From: Verrucomicrobiales bacterium
GTDB lineage: Bacteria; Verrucomicrobiota; Verrucomicrobiia; Verrucomicrobiales; V1-33
DNA length: 16,468 nucleotides
Direction of reading: 5' to 3'
Assembly: GCA_023253495.1 (NCBI GenBank)
Contig: JALRGF010000168.1
Coordinates: forward strand, 1 to 16,468
Shown: one piece after another, positions 14,434 to 16,468 of the stretch
Layout of the letters: every line of letters starts with the position of its first letter
How positions within the stretch are numbered: the first letter of the stretch is position 1
Made by a program: the position numbers and the translations under genes
Notes under the pieces: model-generated
What the model was told of the DNA's origin: nothing
The model's database searches: none
Seen by the model: only the letters and a program-made list of their open reading frames with translations

Positions 14434-14904
14434 TCAGAACGGCATGTCATCATGCCGCCCGCCGCCGAAATCGCGGGTGTCCTCTTCTTCGTATTCGCGG
14501 CGCGGTGGCCGCCGGCCGCCGCCGCGCGAGTCGCGTCCGCCGCCCCGGCCGCCTTCCTCCTCGTATGGGTCGGCTTCCTGAAAGGTGCCGCCGCGGTTGT
14601 GGGATGAACCGCCGCCACCGTCTCCGCCGTCGCCGGTCTCGATTTTCCACGCCTGCAGGTCGACGTAATACCGTCCGTTGCTCTCGTTGCCGCGGATGTC
14701 AAAAGTCACCTTGAGCCGTTGACCGGGTTTGAAGCGGTCGATCACCTGGACCTTGTCCTTGATCAGGGTGAGCTTGATGTGTTGAGGGTAGCGGTCGTCG
14801 GGCCCCTTGGACGAGGTGATGACGAATTCGCGTTTGGTGAATCCTTTGCCGAAGGTTTTGGTCTCAAAGACCTCCTTCAGGGTTCCTTCCAGTTCATAGG
14901 CCAT
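14434..14904 (-). CDS. DUF3127 OB-fold-like protein with an SSB-type C-terminal tip
   Basis: From the ATG at 14904 the product is 156 residues. Residues 1-90 fit the DUF3127 family: MAYELEGTLKEVFETKTFGK, TKREFVIT, YPQHIKLTLIKDKVQVID, GQRLKVTFDIRGNESNGRYY, VDLQAWKIE. The family is predicted to adopt an OB fold, and its function is unproved. A flexible tail (about 91-150) rich in Gly, Arg, Ser and acidic residues follows, and the protein ends in HDDMPF, closely resembling the acidic DDDIPF tip with which single-stranded DNA-binding protein recruits repair and replication partners. Domain plus linker plus tip copies SSB layout, so nucleic-acid binding is likely (inference). The frame continues upstream to 15252 inside thrC, but those residues are out-of-frame thrC sequence. 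The gene lies 85 bases after thrC and 43 bases before the cyclophilin; it may be co-transcribed. Confidence 0.85.
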   Translation of the reverse strand: MAYELEGTLKEVFETKTFGKGFTKREFVITSSKGPDDRYPQHIKLTLIKDKVQVIDRFKPGQRLKVTFDIRGNESNGRYYVDLQAWKIETGDGGDGGGGSSHNRGGTFQEADPYEEEGGRGGGRDSRGGGRRPPRREYEEEDTRDFGGGRHDDMPF

Positions 14905-14989
14905 GGGAAAGAGGGAGATGACGTGGGTTGCCGTGGGCGTGGAGTGGGTGACTAAAACGACGAAATGCTGGGCGGTCCGGCCGGTTTTG

Positions 14990-16363
14990 TCATCCTCCGA
15001 TTTGACGAAATTTGCGGATGTACGCCTTGACGGCGTCGGTGTCCGCGGGGAGCGGGCGTCGTTCGAGCGGACGGGCTTTGAGGGCTTCGAGCGTCGGGTG
15101 CGTCGGTTCGGTGCCGGTGGCGGCGCGGACGACTTCGGGAAATTTGGCCGGGTGCGCGGTGGCGAGGACCACGCTGGCCCGGGCCGGGTCCATCCCGGTG
15201 AATCCGCAGGCGGTATGGGGGTCGACGGTGTAGCGGTACCGATGCCAGACATCGCTGATGGTGGCGGCGATGCCGGGGTCGTCGAGGCGGGACGAAAGCA
15301 GGGTGGTCGCCGGCGGGGCGCCCAGCCGGAACTGTCCGGTCGTCTTCATTTCCGCCATGGCGGCGCGGGTGCGTGCCGGGTCGCGGTCGAGGAGGAAAAA
15401 CAGGAAGCGCTCGAAGTTGCTGGCCGCCTGGATGTCCATGCTCGGCGCGTGGCTGGCGTCGACCGCGCCTTGTTCGTAAGTGCCGGTGGTGAAAAACCGG
15501 TGGAGGATGTCATTGCGGTTGGTGGCGACGCGGAAGCGGGCGCCGGGGAGCAGGCCCATCTGCTGGACGAGCCAGCCGGCAAGCACGTTGCCGAAGTTGC
15601 CGGTGGGCACGACAAAATCGACTCCGCCCGCGCGGGCCGCCTCGGGCAGCCGCAGCCACGCCCACAGGTAATAGACGCACTGGGCGAGCACGCGGGCGAT
15701 ATTGATCGAGTTGACGGCGGAGAGGTTGACTTCGGCGGCGAAGGCGGCGTCGCCGAAGGCCTCTTTGACGACCCGCTGGGCGTCGTCGAAAGTCCCGGGA
15801 ACGCACAGGGCATGGACGTTGGCCGCCCCGGTGCAGGCCATCTGGCGTTCCTGAAGCGGCGAGACGCGGCCTTCCGGATAGAGGATGTAAATGGTGATCC
15901 CCTCCTGCCCGAGGCACCCGTGGATGGCGGCCGATCCGGTGTCGCCGCTGGTCGCCCCGAGGACCGAGAGCCGCTGACCGGTGCGGGCGACCTGGCGTTT
16001 GTAGAGCAGCCCGAGCAGCTGGAGGGCAAAGTCCTTGAAGGCGAGCGTGGGGCCGTGGAACAGCTCGAGAACAAAGGTGCGCTCGTCCAGGGCGACCAGC
16101 GGCGCCACCTCCGGATGATCAAACCCGCCGTAGGCCTGGCGCGTCAGGTGCTCCCACTCGGCGCGGTCGATGTCGGTCCCGAAAACCGACAGAAAGGCGG
16201 CCGCCAGCCCGGCATAGTCGAGCCCGGCCCACCCGGCCGCGTGACCGCTCAGGTCCGGCAGCAATTCGGGCAGAAACAATCCGCCGTCGGGAGCCAGCCC
16301 GGCGGCCACCGCCTCCGTGAAAGTATGCGGGCGCGTCTGCCCACGGGTCGAAACATACTGCAT
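14990..16363 (-). CDS. thrC: Threonine synthase
   Basis: The 457-residue protein matches the bacterial threonine synthase length and layout. It begins MQYVSTRGQTRPHTFTEAVA, with the family's PDGGLFLPE (25-33). The PLP site is FHGPTLAFKDFALQLLG, in which Lys110 should form the Schiff base. LGATSGDTGSAAIHG (135-149) is the phosphate/cofactor-binding segment, followed by GRVSPLQERQMAC, NSINIARVLAQ and VPTGNFGNVLAGW, all typical. It converts O-phosphohomoserine to threonine, the last step of the threonine branch, in the cytoplasm. No hom or thrB lies nearby, so it is separated from the rest of the pathway in this window. The ATG at 16363 fits the conserved N-terminus, but no Shine-Dalgarno site is seen. 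The 105 bases upstream (16364-16468) hold no gene I can support and should carry its promoter. Confidence 0.97.
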   Translation of the reverse strand: MQYVSTRGQTRPHTFTEAVAAGLAPDGGLFLPELLPDLSGHAAGWAGLDYAGLAAAFLSVFGTDIDRAEWEHLTRQAYGGFDHPEVAPLVALDERTFVLELFHGPTLAFKDFALQLLGLLYKRQVARTGQRLSVLGATSGDTGSAAIHGCLGQEGITIYILYPEGRVSPLQERQMACTGAANVHALCVPGTFDDAQRVVKEAFGDAAFAAEVNLSAVNSINIARVLAQCVYYLWAWLRLPEAARAGGVDFVVPTGNFGNVLAGWLVQQMGLLPGARFRVATNRNDILHRFFTTGTYEQGAVDASHAPSMDIQAASNFERFLFFLLDRDPARTRAAMAEMKTTGQFRLGAPPATTLLSSRLDDPGIAATISDVWHRYRYTVDPHTACGFTGMDPARASVVLATAHPAKFPEVVRAATGTEPTHPTLEALKARPLERRPLPADTDAVKAYIRKFRQIGG

Positions 16364-16468
16364 ACCCCGGTCATCAAATCCAGAATCCGGCCGGAAGCCA
16401 CTGGTCCTGAAAAGGAAAATCGGGGACCCGCTGCCGTGGGCTCGGGCCGTGCGGGGTCGATCGGGAAT

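Noticed and set aside
14391..14702. N-terminal extension of the cyclophilin frame
   Set aside because: It overlaps the DUF3127 gene out of frame; a good signal peptide begins at the ATG at 14390.
13521..14714. 397-codon plus-strand open frame
   Set aside because: Antisense to the cyclophilin and DUF3127 genes; no domain is visible.
14905..15252. N-terminal extension of the DUF3127 frame
   Set aside because: It lies largely inside thrC in another frame; DUF3127 similarity begins exactly at the ATG at 14904.
16386..16395. Perfect 10-base palindrome TCCGGCCGGA upstream of thrC
   Set aside because: Made only of G/C-rich steps common in this DNA, with no second copy or known operator resemblance.

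Overview
This GC-rich window reads as chromosomal DNA from the Verrucomicrobiota, probably near the Opitutaceae. The main clues are a very large PVC-type cytochrome c protein (sugar-dehydrogenase-like propeller, HEAT-like repeats and a C-terminal CxxCH haem site), a secreted hydrolase with bacterial tandem repeats, and a type II secretion pseudopilin cluster whose precursors have unusually long leaders. Most starts have no convincing Shine-Dalgarno sequence. I see no tRNA, rRNA, CRISPR array, transposase or integrase.

Layout, left to right. A partial cyclically permuted mutarotase/kelch protein (1-768, minus) runs off the left edge. Upstream of it on the same strand lie a class I methyltransferase (1785-2537) and a P-loop sulfotransferase-like protein (850-1788), joined by an ATGA overlap. 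Divergent from these is the only plus-strand gene (2761-5160), a secreted serine hydrolase with about five BTRD1-like repeats and a class-C beta-lactamase/polyglycine-hydrolase-type domain. It converges on the 1162-residue PVC-type cytochrome (5263-8751, minus).

From 9011 to 16363 every gene is on the minus strand. In transcription order they are: thrC (threonine synthase), a DUF3127 OB-fold protein with a C-terminal tip like that of SSB, a secreted cyclophilin with a long uncharacterised C-terminal region, the ribosome-associated GTPase gene obg, and gspG-gspH-gspI-gspJ. The last four are tightly packed (GTGA and ATGA overlaps, then a 14-base gap) and look like one transcript. GspJ ends in a tail of about 78 residues that is roughly 60% glycine.

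How the genes may work together (inference): the left half is exported or envelope biochemistry (a carbohydrate-related propeller, possible glycan or small-molecule sulfation and methylation, a secreted hydrolase, a periplasmic haem dehydrogenase). The pseudopilins could belong to the machine that exports such proteins, but no other secretion-machine gene is in view. thrC and obg are ordinary housekeeping genes. The points most worth following are the SSB-like tip on the DUF3127 protein, the glycine-rich tail on a minor pseudopilin, the tandem-repeat hydrolase and the long extension on the cyclophilin.
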